Source of the DNA: JANOYJ01 sp963792485
GTDB lineage: Bacteria > Pseudomonadota > Alphaproteobacteria > Rhizobiales > Rhizobiaceae
DNA length: 64,000 bases
NCBI GenBank assembly: GCA_963792485.1
Contig: CAWBWL010000009.1
Coordinates: 186,001-250,000 of the forward strand
Reading direction: 5' to 3'
Shown here: one piece after another, positions 40,378 to 48,472 of the stretch
How the letters are laid out: each line of letters begins with the position of its first letter
Position numbering within the stretch: position 1 is the first letter of the stretch
The notes under the pieces: generated by a model
Seen by the model: the letters and a program-made list of their open reading frames with translations, nothing else
Told to the model about the DNA's origin: nothing
Databases searched by the model: none
Made by a program: the position numbers and the translations under genes

Positions 40378-42256
40378 GGCGGCAGGGAAAGTTCGTGAAA
40401 ACCCGCTGTCAGCGTCAGGTCCGCCAGCGCGTCATGGAAGCGGACAAGACCATGTCCCTCGAGCCAAGATCGCGGCAGCGTCTGCCAGCTTTCAGAGAAG
40501 TTGAAGAGCGCCAATAGCGGCCCGATGGGATGCTCGCGTTTGACTGCAAGAATTGCGGGATGGCCGATATCGAACACATAGGTCGGGCATGAGGCTGCAA
40601 GCTGGGGGCAAGCTCTGCGCCGTTCCAGAATGCGATGAACGCCGGAGAAAATCCGCTCCTCGACCGTGCCCTTCGTCTTGCGCCTGTCCGCCAGTTTCCA
40701 GTCCATTTTCGGCCGGTGCATCCAGCGGTTATCATGCGCCTTGTCCGGCTCTTCTCGAACGAATGGTCGTTGAGGAGGCCGATTTCATCGCCCATGTATA
40801 GAAGCGGCAGGCCGCCGAAGGAGGCGATCAGCGCATGGCCGAGCAGGATGCGGTCAATCGCCTTGGCGATGCCCGTTTCGCCGCCGCCCTGGATGGCGGC
40901 TTCGAGCCCCGCAAGGCTGGCGAACGAGCCGGAATTGCGCCGGTCGCCCGTGTCGGGGTTCTCCTGGAAGATGCCGCCGCGGGCGAATGTGCCCGGATGT
41001 TTACCCGCGTAGAAATCGGCCAGAAACTTGCGGTGGCCAAAGCCCGACATACCAGGCACTGCGCCGCCATCCTCATCAGTGATCGCCCAGCCGATATCGT
41101 CATGGCAGCGGATATAGGTCGCCCAGCTGGCATTCTTGAACACCGGAGGAAAATGCTTGGCCAGCACATGCGTCATCAGCCGCACGTCGCGGGTGGCGAG
41201 CGAGGACCAGTACTGGACCATGAGATTGTTGTGATAGGCAAGATTGGCTTCCTTGCCCGCATGCCCGCCCGCGCCAAGATAAGGCACAAGATCGCGCGGC
41301 GAGACGATGGCTTCGGCCTTGTGGATGAGGGCAGGGGCGGCAATACGCGTTGCGGCCCTGAGCGCCTGCAAAATGTCATGCACCTCCGGCTGGTTCTGGC
41401 AGTTGGTGCCCATGCGCTTCCACATGAAGGCGACGGCATCCAGCCGCAATATTTCCGCACCCTTGTTGGCAAGGTTGAGCATGATGTCGACGATCTCGAG
41501 AAACACATCGGGATTGGTCCAGTTCAAATCCCATTGGTGCTCGTTGAATGTCGTCCAGACCCAGCTCTTGGCGTCTTCGTAATATGTGTAGCTGCCCGGC
41601 GCCGTTTCAGGGAAAATCTCGACCAGCGTCTGGCTGTACTGCTTCGGCATCTCGTCCGTGTCGAAGAACCAGTAATAATCCCGGTAAGCCGCGTCCCCGG
41701 CGCGCGCCTTGAGCGCCCATTCATGTTCCTTGGCGGTGTGGTTGAGCACAAGGTCGATGCAGGTGCTCATGCCCTTGCCGCGAAGTTCCGAGGTGACAGC
41801 CTCTAGGTCCGCCATCGTGCCAAGCTCGGGATTGATCGCGCGGTAGTCCATCACCGAATAGCCGCCATCGCTGTCGCCCGGGCGCGGCTTCAGACAGGGC
41901 ATGAAGTGGATGTAATTTGCGCCGAGGTCAGCCAGATAGTCCGTGTGTTTGAGAACGCCTTTCAGATCGCCGGCGAAGCGGTCGATGTAAAAGACATAGC
42001 CAACCATTTGCTCGGACAGGAACCAGTCCGGATTGAGGTCTCGCCGCAGATCAAGGTCTTTGAGATCGGCAGGACGCTCATTCCAGCGGCTTTGAAGCAG
42101 CGCCTTCAAGCGCTTGATAAAGCTTTCGAATTTCGGATGAGACCCATAGATGAGCCGCAGCGGCTCCATCAAATCCGCTTCGCTGCGCGACCAGCGCAGG
42201 TCAAAAATGCGCTGATCGGGGGAAGGCGCTGTCGCGGCAGATGCTTGCTTGGCCAT
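40353..42256 (-). pseudogene. Amylosucrase-type GH13 enzyme, frameshifted near the C-terminus
   Basis: About 635 codons when repaired, matching amylosucrase, which makes alpha-glucan from sucrose. The frame is lost near 40755 by one missing base (or two extra): after LLYMGDEIGLLNDHSF the correct continuation is EEPDKAHDNRWMHRPKMDWK and onwards to LPPYGRIWLT. Catalytic GH13 features are intact: nucleophile Asp in ILRLDAVAFMWKRMG, acid Glu in IHKAEAIVSP and the stabilising Asp in IRCHDDIGWAI. The domain IV C-terminus is preserved in the second frame. ATG 42256 has GGGAGGG in front. Exact specificity (sucrose versus related alpha-glucosides) is inferred. Confidence 0.88.
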
Positions 42257-42389
42257 AGTCCCTCCCAAGACCGGTGATGTGCCACGCTAGATGAATTGAA
42301 AGCGGTTTAAAATTCAAGGGGCAAAGGTGCGGAAAAGGCGAAAGCGTTGAGAGCGGCGTCTCTTTTTATGGCCTGAATGTGACTTGAGT

Positions 42390-42725
42390 TCATGCCGCCC
42401 TCGGCAGGATCGCATTGAGCCTGTCGCCCAGCGCGCGCTTCTGTATCCGCAAATCGTAGGACAATTGCAGGCGCATGAAGAAGCCTTCGCTCAGGCCGAA
42501 ATAACGGGAGAGCCGAAGGTCCGTGTCCACTGTGACCGCCCGCTTGCCCAGCACAATTTCATTGATCCGGCGAGGCGGCACATTGAGGGCGCGGGCCAAG
42601 GCATTCTGTGACAGATCCATAGGCTTCAGAAACTCTTCCAACAGGATTTCGCCCACGCTTGCGGCATGAAGACCGCCTGCATTCTCAGTGGTAGTCGCAG
42701 ATTTCAACGTCTTCGGCATTTCCAT
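42390..42725 (-). CDS. higA: HigA-type antitoxin
   Basis: XRE-family antitoxin of 111 residues. After a variable start comes SVGEILLEEFLKPMDLSQNA, the typical HigA N-terminal signature, then the helix-turn-helix ALARALNVPPRRINEIVLGK and RLSRYFGLSEGFFMRLQL. It neutralises the HigB RNase and represses the module. The start overlaps the 3' end of higB by about 40 bases; a second ATG two codons later is possible. Confidence 0.93.
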   Translation of the reverse strand: MEMPKTLKSATTTENAGGLHAASVGEILLEEFLKPMDLSQNALARALNVPPRRINEIVLGKRAVTVDTDLRLSRYFGLSEGFFMRLQLSYDLRIQKRALGDRLNAILPRAA

Positions 42726-42966
42726 CTCTCCATGAAAAACAGATGCGCCATTGCTGATTGACGCGGATTGACCATTCGCCTTGCCGATTGCCCTTCAGTT
42801 GTTCCAGCCGGTTCCCGGGCGGAATACGCAAATCTTCGATGCGCCCGGCCGCGTCTATCAACTGCAGCTTCCGCAATGCCAGGCCCTGAATGTCGGGAGG
42901 CAATTTGCGGGATCGCTCTTCCGCCCAGACTCGTTCTGTCTCTTTGTCGGCAAAACTGCGGATCAT
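42685..42966 (-). CDS. higB: HigB-type mRNA interferase toxin
   Basis: RelE-superfamily toxin of 93 residues, cutting mRNA on the ribosome. The HigB-type signature is visible: MIRSFADKETERVWAEERSR, ALRKLQLIDAAGRIEDLRIP, PPGNRLEQLKGNRQGEWSIR and VNQQWRICFSWRDGNAEDVE, with the terminal DYH. It is upstream of higA, the usual HigB-HigA order. The operator immediately upstream contains TAACGC inverted repeats. Confidence 0.94.
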   Translation of the reverse strand: MIRSFADKETERVWAEERSRKLPPDIQGLALRKLQLIDAAGRIEDLRIPPGNRLEQLKGNRQGEWSIRVNQQWRICFSWRDGNAEDVEICDYH

Positions 42967-42978
42967 ACCGCTACCACA

Positions 42979-43001
42979 TAACGCATCGCGTTACATAACG
43001 C
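42979..43001 (-). promoter_or_regulatory. higBA operator
   Basis: TAACGC at 42979-42984, GCGTTA at 42988-42993 and a third half-site TAACGC at 42996-43001 lie 13 to 35 bases before the higB start. An inverted repeat with an extra half-site is typical of autoregulated toxin-antitoxin promoters bound by the antitoxin. Confidence 0.65.
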
Positions 43002-43024
43002 AATACGTCATAAAATCATTGAAC

Positions 43025-43051
43025 AAAAAGCCCGGACAAGCCGGGCTTTTT
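43025..43051. terminator. Bidirectional Rho-independent terminator
   Basis: AAAAAGCCCGG at 43025-43035 pairs exactly with CCGGGCTTTTT at 43041-43051 around a five-base loop. It has a T-run in both directions and sits 20 bases after the rpsI stop, separating the ribosomal-protein operon from higBA. Confidence 0.9.
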
Positions 43052-43071
43052 GAAGAGACCATTTTTGAAAC

Positions 43072-43551
43072 TTACCGCTTCGAGAACTGGAAGCTCCGGC
43101 GCGCCTTGGCCTTGCCGTACTTCTTGCGCTCGACCACACGGGAATCGCGGGTGAGGAAGCCGCCCTTTTTCAAGACAGGGCGCAGGCCCGGCTCGTAGTA
43201 GGTGAGCGCCTTGGAAATGCCGTGGCGCACGGCACCAGCCTGGCCTGACAGACCGCCGCCAGCGACCGTGGCAACGATGTCGAACTGAGTCAGACGCGCG
43301 GCTGCCTCAAGCGGCTGGCGCAGGAGAAGCTGGAGAACGGGGCGGGCGAAATAGGCGGCATATTCCTTGCCGTTCACCTGCATCTTGCCGGAGCCGGGTT
43401 TGACCCAGACGCGGGCAATCGCGTTCTTGCGCTTGCCGGTCGCATAGGCGCGGCCCTGCTTGTCGAGCTTTTGCACATGCACAGGCGCGGCAGGCGCGGC
43501 GTCCGGCGTGGAGGATATGGATTTGAGTGAGGAGAGGTCAGCCATCATCAA
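43072..43551 (-). CDS. rpsI: 30S ribosomal protein S9
   Basis: S9 contacts the P-site tRNA with its basic tail. The 159-residue protein has an alphaproteobacterial N-terminal extension rich in Ala, Pro and Ser. It then carries the family core YATGKRKNAIARVWVKPGSG, ARPVLQLLLRQPL, GGGLSGQAGAVRHGISKAL and the C-terminal RKKYGKAKARRSFQFSKR. Its start overlaps the rplM stop by four bases (ATGA). Confidence 0.98.
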   Translation of the reverse strand: MMMADLSSLKSISSTPDAAPAAPVHVQKLDKQGRAYATGKRKNAIARVWVKPGSGKMQVNGKEYAAYFARPVLQLLLRQPLEAAARLTQFDIVATVAGGGLSGQAGAVRHGISKALTYYEPGLRPVLKKGGFLTRDSRVVERKKYGKAKARRSFQFSKR

Positions 43552-44009
43552 GCCTTCTTGTTCTTGCGGTTAAGCGCGCCGACGTCGAGCGCGACGGGCT
43601 TTTGTGCTTCGTGTGGGTGGTCGGAACCTGCATAGACTTTCAGGTTCTTCATCTGGCGGCGGCCCAGCGGCCCACGCGGGATCATGCGCTCAACGGCCTT
43701 TTCAATGACGCGCTCAGGAAAGCGGCCTTCGAGCAGCTGGCCGGCCGTGCGTTCCTTGATGCCGCCGATCCAGCCTGTGTGCCAATAGTAAACCTTGTCG
43801 GCGAGCTTCTTGCCTGTGAAGGCGACCTTGCCGGCATTGATGATGATGACATTGTCGCCGTCATCAACATGCGGGGTGAATGTGGGCTTGTGCTTGCCGC
43901 GCAGGCGGTTGGCGACGAGGGAAGCGAGACGGCCGACGACGAGGTTCTCCGCGTCAATCACAATCCATTTCTTTTCAACTTCCGCCGGCTTTTGCGAAAA
44001 AGTGGCCAT
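43548..44009 (-). CDS. rplM: 50S ribosomal protein L13
   Basis: The 153-residue protein is an early-assembly 50S component. Signatures are KKWIVIDAENLVVGRLASLV, NAGKVAFTGKKLADKVYYWH, and VERMIPRGPLGRRQMKNLKV with a final YAGSDHPHEAQKP. It precedes rpsI with translational overlap, the universal L13-S9 order. AAGGAC precedes its ATG. Confidence 0.98.
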   Translation of the reverse strand: MATFSQKPAEVEKKWIVIDAENLVVGRLASLVANRLRGKHKPTFTPHVDDGDNVIIINAGKVAFTGKKLADKVYYWHTGWIGGIKERTAGQLLEGRFPERVIEKAVERMIPRGPLGRRQMKNLKVYAGSDHPHEAQKPVALDVGALNRKNKKA

Positions 44010-44350
44010 GGGTTTGTCCTTGGATAAGCCTTGTCAGGCAAGGCGATTTTTTGTTGCTTGCGTTTCAAAGCGCCACAAGAGCACCTCAAAACAAAGCCGC
44101 GCGGCGGTTTGCTGCGCGGTTGGGGGGTGTTTAGGGGGTTGTATGGCTCACGTCAAGCGTGATGAATTTGAATTTGAAGAAAATAGTTTATACAAAACAA
44201 TGAGTTACAAGTAGGGTATTATTTTACCGTATCAGAGTCCGATGCCTTAATCCCTGTTGCGCACGCGCCCCTTCCGCGAGACTCATTTTTGGCACATAGA
44301 GGGCGCTGAACTTCATATCAGGCAAACTATCTGAATGGACTGTCCAAATC
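44010..44350. other. Divergent intergenic region of rplM and the 44351 gene
   Basis: This 341-base gap holds the rplM leader and presumably two divergent promoters. On the minus strand the leader has a small hairpin (TGCCTgacaAGGC) before the AAGGAC ribosome-binding site. The section 44160-44220 is AT-rich and resembles promoter DNA. No ORF or RNA gene could be supported. Confidence 0.4.
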
Positions 44351-44893
44351 ATGCACTTCAAATTGTTCTGCGGCGTGCTTGCCGGAATGGCGATGACGGT
44401 AACAGCCATGGCCCAGGAGTCCGCCGTCCAACCGCTTGATATCACCAGCGAGCACGTTTCAAAGTTGATTGCCAGCTACCCGACGCTGTCCACATCATTT
44501 GCCGCCATCGACCCGGAGTTCGACACCACGGACCCGGATTCCCTTATCGGCCAGATCGGCCTGATGGTCGAAGGGGACCCCGAGGGCAGCGCGCTCGACA
44601 AGGCGGCGAGTGCGGCGGGATACACCTCATTTGATGAATGGGGGCAGATCGCCGGCAACATCCTCCTAGCCCGCCTTTGGGCGCAAAACCCGCCGGACGA
44701 AGCCGAGATTGCCGCTTCCGAGGCCGAGATCATGTCGCAGAGCGATGTGAGCGAAGACGAGAAGAAGGAAATGATCGCGGGCCTGCATCAGGCGCTGGGT
44801 TCGGCGCGCGAGCAGAAACCGAGCGATGAAAATATCGAAGCGGTGCGCCCGTTTCTGGCGCAGCTCGATGAGACCATCGGGGCGGGGGAGTGA
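44351..44893 (+). CDS. Exported helical protein of unknown function
   Basis: The 180-residue protein has a signal peptide (MHFKLFCGVLAGMAMTVTAM, cleaved after AMA). The mature part is acidic and helical (ITSEHVSKLIASYPTLSTSF, GYTSFDEWGQIAGNILLARL, AEIAASEAEIMSQSDVSEDE). It contains no cysteine in the mature part or catalytic motif I recognise. It is close to, and probably cotranscribed with, the CoA-binding gene. Confidence 0.75.
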   Translation: MHFKLFCGVLAGMAMTVTAMAQESAVQPLDITSEHVSKLIASYPTLSTSFAAIDPEFDTTDPDSLIGQIGLMVEGDPEGSALDKAASAAGYTSFDEWGQIAGNILLARLWAQNPPDEAEIAASEAEIMSQSDVSEDEKKEMIAGLHQALGSAREQKPSDENIEAVRPFLAQLDETIGAGE

Positions 44894-44901
44894 GATAGCG
44901 C

Positions 44902-45333
44902 ATGAACCACGATCACTATTCCGATGCCTATCTCTCGAAAGTTCTCACCGAAACCAAAACCATCGCCCTCGTCGGCGCCTCGCCCAATGAGGCGCGGCCG
45001 AGCCATGGCGTCATGCGTTTTCTCTTGGGCCGGGGATACAAGGTCACGCCCGTCAATCCGGGGCAGGCGGGCAAGGAGATACTCGGCCAGCCGGTTGCTG
45101 CCCGTCTTGCCGATCTCGCGCATCCCGTGGATATGATCGACGTCTTCCGTGCGGCAGACACCATCCCGCCGCTCACCGATGAAATCCTCGCGCTGCCATG
45201 GCAACCCAAAACCGTCTGGATGCAACTGTCCATCCGCCACGACGAGTCCGCCGGGCGCTTGGAAGAAGCCGGGATTCAGGTCGTCATGGACCGCTGCCCG
45301 GCGATTGAATTGCCAAGGCTCGACCGCAGTTAG
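44902..45333 (+). CDS. CoA-binding domain protein (YccU type)
   Basis: The 143-residue protein is a stand-alone Rossmann-type CoA_binding_2 domain. It has TIALVGASPNEARPSHGVMR, GYKVTPVNPGQAGKEILGQP, VDMIDVFRAADTIPPLTDEI, WMQLSIRHDESAGRLEEAGI and VVMDRCPAIELPRL. Such proteins bind CoA; their function is unknown. It lies eight bases behind the exported protein gene. Confidence 0.93.
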   Translation: MNHDHYSDAYLSKVLTETKTIALVGASPNEARPSHGVMRFLLGRGYKVTPVNPGQAGKEILGQPVAARLADLAHPVDMIDVFRAADTIPPLTDEILALPWQPKTVWMQLSIRHDESAGRLEEAGIQVVMDRCPAIELPRLDRS

Positions 45334-45521
45334 GCGACTTTCCGCTCGGTCTCGATCCGCGCCTTGATGGCGTTGACCATCGTCTCACGGATGATTGTTT
45401 CGCCATGGGTATCGCGCATGTGCTCCGTTGCGCGCCGCACAATCTCGGCCTCATTCTCATGGCGCGTATGCCAGTCGCAGCCGGGAACAAGCGTGCCGCA
45501 GTGAAATTCCTTCATGGTCAT
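45330..45521 (-). CDS. DUF1059-type small protein
   Basis: Protein of 63 residues from ATG 45521 (MTMKEFHCGTLVPGCDWHTR), with AGGA upstream. The Cys/His pattern FHCGTLVPGCDWHTRHE, followed by VRRATEHMRDTHG, is that of DUF1059, suggesting a small metal-binding fold. It converges on the CoA-binding gene with a four-base overlap. Confidence 0.88.
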   Translation of the reverse strand: MTMKEFHCGTLVPGCDWHTRHENEAEIVRRATEHMRDTHGETIIRETMVNAIKARIETERKVA

Positions 45522-45625
45522 GACAGAGGTCCTTTCCTCGAAAGATTTGCGACTCAACACTACGCCCGTTCAAGCCAAACGGCCAATCACATCCAATTTC
45601 AATGCCAGCATGTTGTGACTATTTT

Positions 45626-45655
45626 AATTCATCATGGATTGACTTTCAATTCATC
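45626..45655. promoter_or_regulatory. Direct repeats before the XRE-DAHP synthase gene
   Basis: AATTCATC occurs at 45626-45633 and again at 45648-45655, 22 bases apart (about two helical turns), 40 to 70 bases ahead of the fusion gene start. The arrangement suits a dimeric DNA-binding protein, possibly the XRE domain encoded directly downstream; this link is inference. Confidence 0.4.
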
Positions 45656-45693
45656 TCGCTGTAGCTCTCCGGCAATCTGTCTGGAGAATTAAG

Positions 45694-47355
45694 ATGAACA
45701 TCCCCCAGCTCACCGGCCGCCAGGTCAAATACATTCGCTCCATGCTCGACCTGTCGCAGGCAGAGCTTGCCGCAAAGGTCGGCGTCAGCCAGCCGACGAT
45801 CTACCGGATGGAAATGGATGCGGCCAAGGTGCATGAGAGCATTGCGGTGGTAAAAATCCAGGCGCTGGCCGACGAAAATCACATCATGGTACCGGACCGC
45901 GGCGCGTTCGCCACCAAGTTCGCGCCCGCTGAGCTGCCGATGCAGGCCAATTCCAATGATCCGGAGGCAAATCACATGACCCAGAACTGGTCGCCAGCCT
46001 CCTGGCGCGGCAAGCCGATCAGCCAGGTCCCCGCTTTCCCGGATGCCAAAGCGCTGTCCGATGTCGAGGACCGCATCCGGACCTATCCGCCGCTGGTTTT
46101 CGCCGGCGAGGCACGCGATCTGAAGAAGGCGCTGGCGGAAGTGTCCGAGGGCAGGGGTTTCCTGTTGCAGGGCGGCGACTGCGCCGAGAGCTTTGCCGAG
46201 CACGGCGCCGACAATATCCGCGATTTCTTCCGCGCCTTCCTGCAAATGTCGGTCGTTTTGACATTTGCCGGGGCGCAGCCCGTCGTCAAGATCGGGCGCA
46301 TTGCGGGGCAGTTCGCCAAACCGCGCTCGTCGGACAACGAGACCAAGGGCGATGTGACGCTGCCCTCGTATCGCGGCGACATCATCAACGGCATCGAGTT
46401 TGATCCTGTCTCGCGCATCCCCGATCCCGCCCGCCAGGAAATGGCCTACCGGCAATCCGCCGCGACGCTCAATCTGCTGCGGGCCTTCGCGCAGGGCGGC
46501 TATGCCAGCCTTGAGAATGTGCACAATTGGATGCTCGGCTTCCTTGCCGACTCGCCGCAGGCTGACCGCTATGAGGCGCTCGCCGCGCGCATTTCCGAGA
46601 CCATGGATTTCATGAAGGCCATCGGCATCACGTCCAAGACCAATTATGCGCTGCGCGAGACGGATTTCTACACCAGCCATGAGGCGCTGCTGCTCGGCTA
46701 TGAGGAGGCGCTGACCCGCGTCGATTCAACGTCGGGCGATTACTACGCCTGCTCCGGCCACATGATCTGGATCGGTGACCGCACCCGCCAGCCGGACCAT
46801 GCGCATGTCGAGTTCTGCCGGGGCATCAAGAACCCCATCGGTCTCAAATGCGGCCCGTCCATGGAGCCGGAAGGCCTTATAAGGTTGATCGACATTCTCA
46901 ATCCCGAAAACGAGGCCGGGCGGCTGACGCTGATCGCCCGCTTCGGTTCCGACAAGGTCAGTGACCATTTGCCGAAGCTCATCCGCGCTGTCGAAAAGGA
47001 AGGCCGCAAGGTCGTCTGGTCCTGCGATCCGATGCACGGCAACACGATTTCCGCCTCAAGCGGCTACAAGACCCGCCCCTTCGAGCGCATTCTGAAGGAA
47101 GTCCAGTCCTTCTTTGAAATCCACCGTGCCGAGGGCACGCATGCGGGCGGCGTGCATGTCGAGATGACCGGCAAGAATGTCACCGAATGCACCGGCGGCG
47201 CGCGCGCCATCAGCCAGGAGGATCTCGCCGACCGCTACCACACCCATTGCGATCCTCGTCTTAATGCCGACCAGGCGCTGGAATTGTCGTTCATGATCGC
47301 CGAACTTTTGAAGAAGGGTAAGACTGCACCGGACCGGCGGATCGCAGCGGAGTAG
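45694..47355 (+). CDS. XRE helix-turn-helix domain fused to class II DAHP synthase
   Basis: The single open frame of 553 codons combines two domains. Residues 1-70 are an XRE DNA-binding domain: LTGRQVKYIRSMLDL, then SQAELAAKVGVSQPTIYR. Residues 95-553 are a complete plant-type (class II) 3-deoxy-D-arabino-heptulosonate 7-phosphate synthase, which starts the shikimate pathway. It has MTQNWSPASWRGKP, YPPLVFAGEARDLKKALAE, LLQGGDCAESFAEH, HMIWIGDRTRQPDHAHVEF, GLKCGPSM, and WSCDPMHGNT. An internal ATG 45976 with GGAGG eight bases ahead marks the usual DAHP synthase start, so it may also be made alone. If the fusion is real, the enzyme may sense aromatic end-product flux and regulate transcription, which is speculation. 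Confidence 0.9.
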   Translation: MNIPQLTGRQVKYIRSMLDLSQAELAAKVGVSQPTIYRMEMDAAKVHESIAVVKIQALADENHIMVPDRGAFATKFAPAELPMQANSNDPEANHMTQNWSPASWRGKPISQVPAFPDAKALSDVEDRIRTYPPLVFAGEARDLKKALAEVSEGRGFLLQGGDCAESFAEHGADNIRDFFRAFLQMSVVLTFAGAQPVVKIGRIAGQFAKPRSSDNETKGDVTLPSYRGDIINGIEFDPVSRIPDPARQEMAYRQSAATLNLLRAFAQGGYASLENVHNWMLGFLADSPQADRYEALAARISETMDFMKAIGITSKTNYALRETDFYTSHEALLLGYEEALTRVDSTSGDYYACSGHMIWIGDRTRQPDHAHVEFCRGIKNPIGLKCGPSMEPEGLIRLIDILNPENEAGRLTLIARFGSDKVSDHLPKLIRAVEKEGRKVVWSCDPMHGNTISASSGYKTRPFERILKEVQSFFEIHRAEGTHAGGVHVEMTGKNVTECTGGARAISQEDLADRYHTHCDPRLNADQALELSFMIAELLKKGKTAPDRRIAAE

Positions 47356-47419
47356 CTTCCAACTGACACCTTGACGTTTTTGCCCTATATCCGGGCAAAT
47401 CGCGCGAGGAAGTCGTTTC

Positions 47420-48442
47420 ATGCCCAGCCATACCGTCCTGCTCACTGGCATATCGGGATTCATTGCCAAGCACTGCGCCATTGAACTGCTGAACAGCGGC
47501 TATCGAGTCCGCGGTACGGTGCGCTCAATGGCCAAAGCTGACCAAGTGCGTGCCACACTTGGCAAGCATTCCGATGTTTCAGGACTGGAGTTTGTCGAAG
47601 CCGATCTCAATTCGGACGCAGGGTGGAACAGCGCAACTGCTGGCACATGGGGCGTTCTGCACGTCGCATCGCCATTTCCTCTGGCGCAGCCAAAAGACGA
47701 AGGCGAACTCATCCGCCCCGCAGTTGATGGCACGCTTCGCGTTCTGAAAGCCGCCATTGCTTCGGGCGTCAAGCGATTTGTGCAAACCTCCTCCACCGCG
47801 TCGGTGATGTATGGCCACGGCGACACGCATCCACAGCCGTTCACCGAAGATGATTGGACAAAAACGACTGGCCCGCACGTATCAGCCTATGCAAAGTCAA
47901 AAACCCTTGCCGAACAGGCGGCGCGGGACTGTGTGGCGCGCGAGGGCAAATCCCTGCACTATTCCTCGGTCAATCCCGGCTTTGTCCTCGGCCCGCTGCT
48001 CGACAATGATGCGGGCGCATCTGCCGATGCCATCGGCATGTTCCTCAAAGGCAAATATCCCGGATGTCCCCGGTTGTACTTTCCATATGTTGACGTGCGC
48101 GACATCGCCAAAATGCACCGTCTGGCGCTCGAAACATCAGAGCCTTCAGGTGGCCGCTATCTCGGCGTGGCGGGCGTTGCGTCGTTCAAGGAAATGATGG
48201 TGCCGATCAAGGCGCAGATGGGCGACAAGGCGCGCAAAGTTCCGACGCGTGAACTGCCGGATTTTCTCATCAAGCTGATCGGCATTTTCGATCCGGCGGC
48301 GAGGGGCATTGTGCCCGATCTTGGCAAGGTCATGACGGTGGACAACAGCCGCACACGCAAAGCGCTCGGAATGGAGTTTATCCCGGTCAGCGAAGCAGCG
48401 CCCGCCATGGCACGGAGTTTGGTGGAATACGGCTTGGTTTAG
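47420..48442 (+). CDS. NAD-dependent epimerase/dehydratase-family reductase
   Basis: Extended short-chain dehydrogenase of 340 residues. The Rossmann glycine motif is TGISGFIAKHCAIELL (G-x-x-G-x-x-A), with VRGTVRSMAKADQVRA giving NADP-type Arg residues after strand 2. LHVASPFPLAQPKDEGELI, the Tyr-Lys catalytic pair in SAYAKSKTLAEQA and SVNPGFVLGPLL match the dihydroflavonol-reductase-like aldehyde reductase group. The substrate is unknown. Confidence 0.9.
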   Translation: MPSHTVLLTGISGFIAKHCAIELLNSGYRVRGTVRSMAKADQVRATLGKHSDVSGLEFVEADLNSDAGWNSATAGTWGVLHVASPFPLAQPKDEGELIRPAVDGTLRVLKAAIASGVKRFVQTSSTASVMYGHGDTHPQPFTEDDWTKTTGPHVSAYAKSKTLAEQAARDCVAREGKSLHYSSVNPGFVLGPLLDNDAGASADAIGMFLKGKYPGCPRLYFPYVDVRDIAKMHRLALETSEPSGGRYLGVAGVASFKEMMVPIKAQMGDKARKVPTRELPDFLIKLIGIFDPAARGIVPDLGKVMTVDNSRTRKALGMEFIPVSEAAPAMARSLVEYGLV

Positions 48443-48472
48443 GCGTCCGTCCGCTTCTTGGTTTTTGTGGCC

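Noticed and set aside
45646..46680. 344-codon minus-strand frame
   Set aside because: Antisense to the DAHP synthase fusion; shadow of codon bias.
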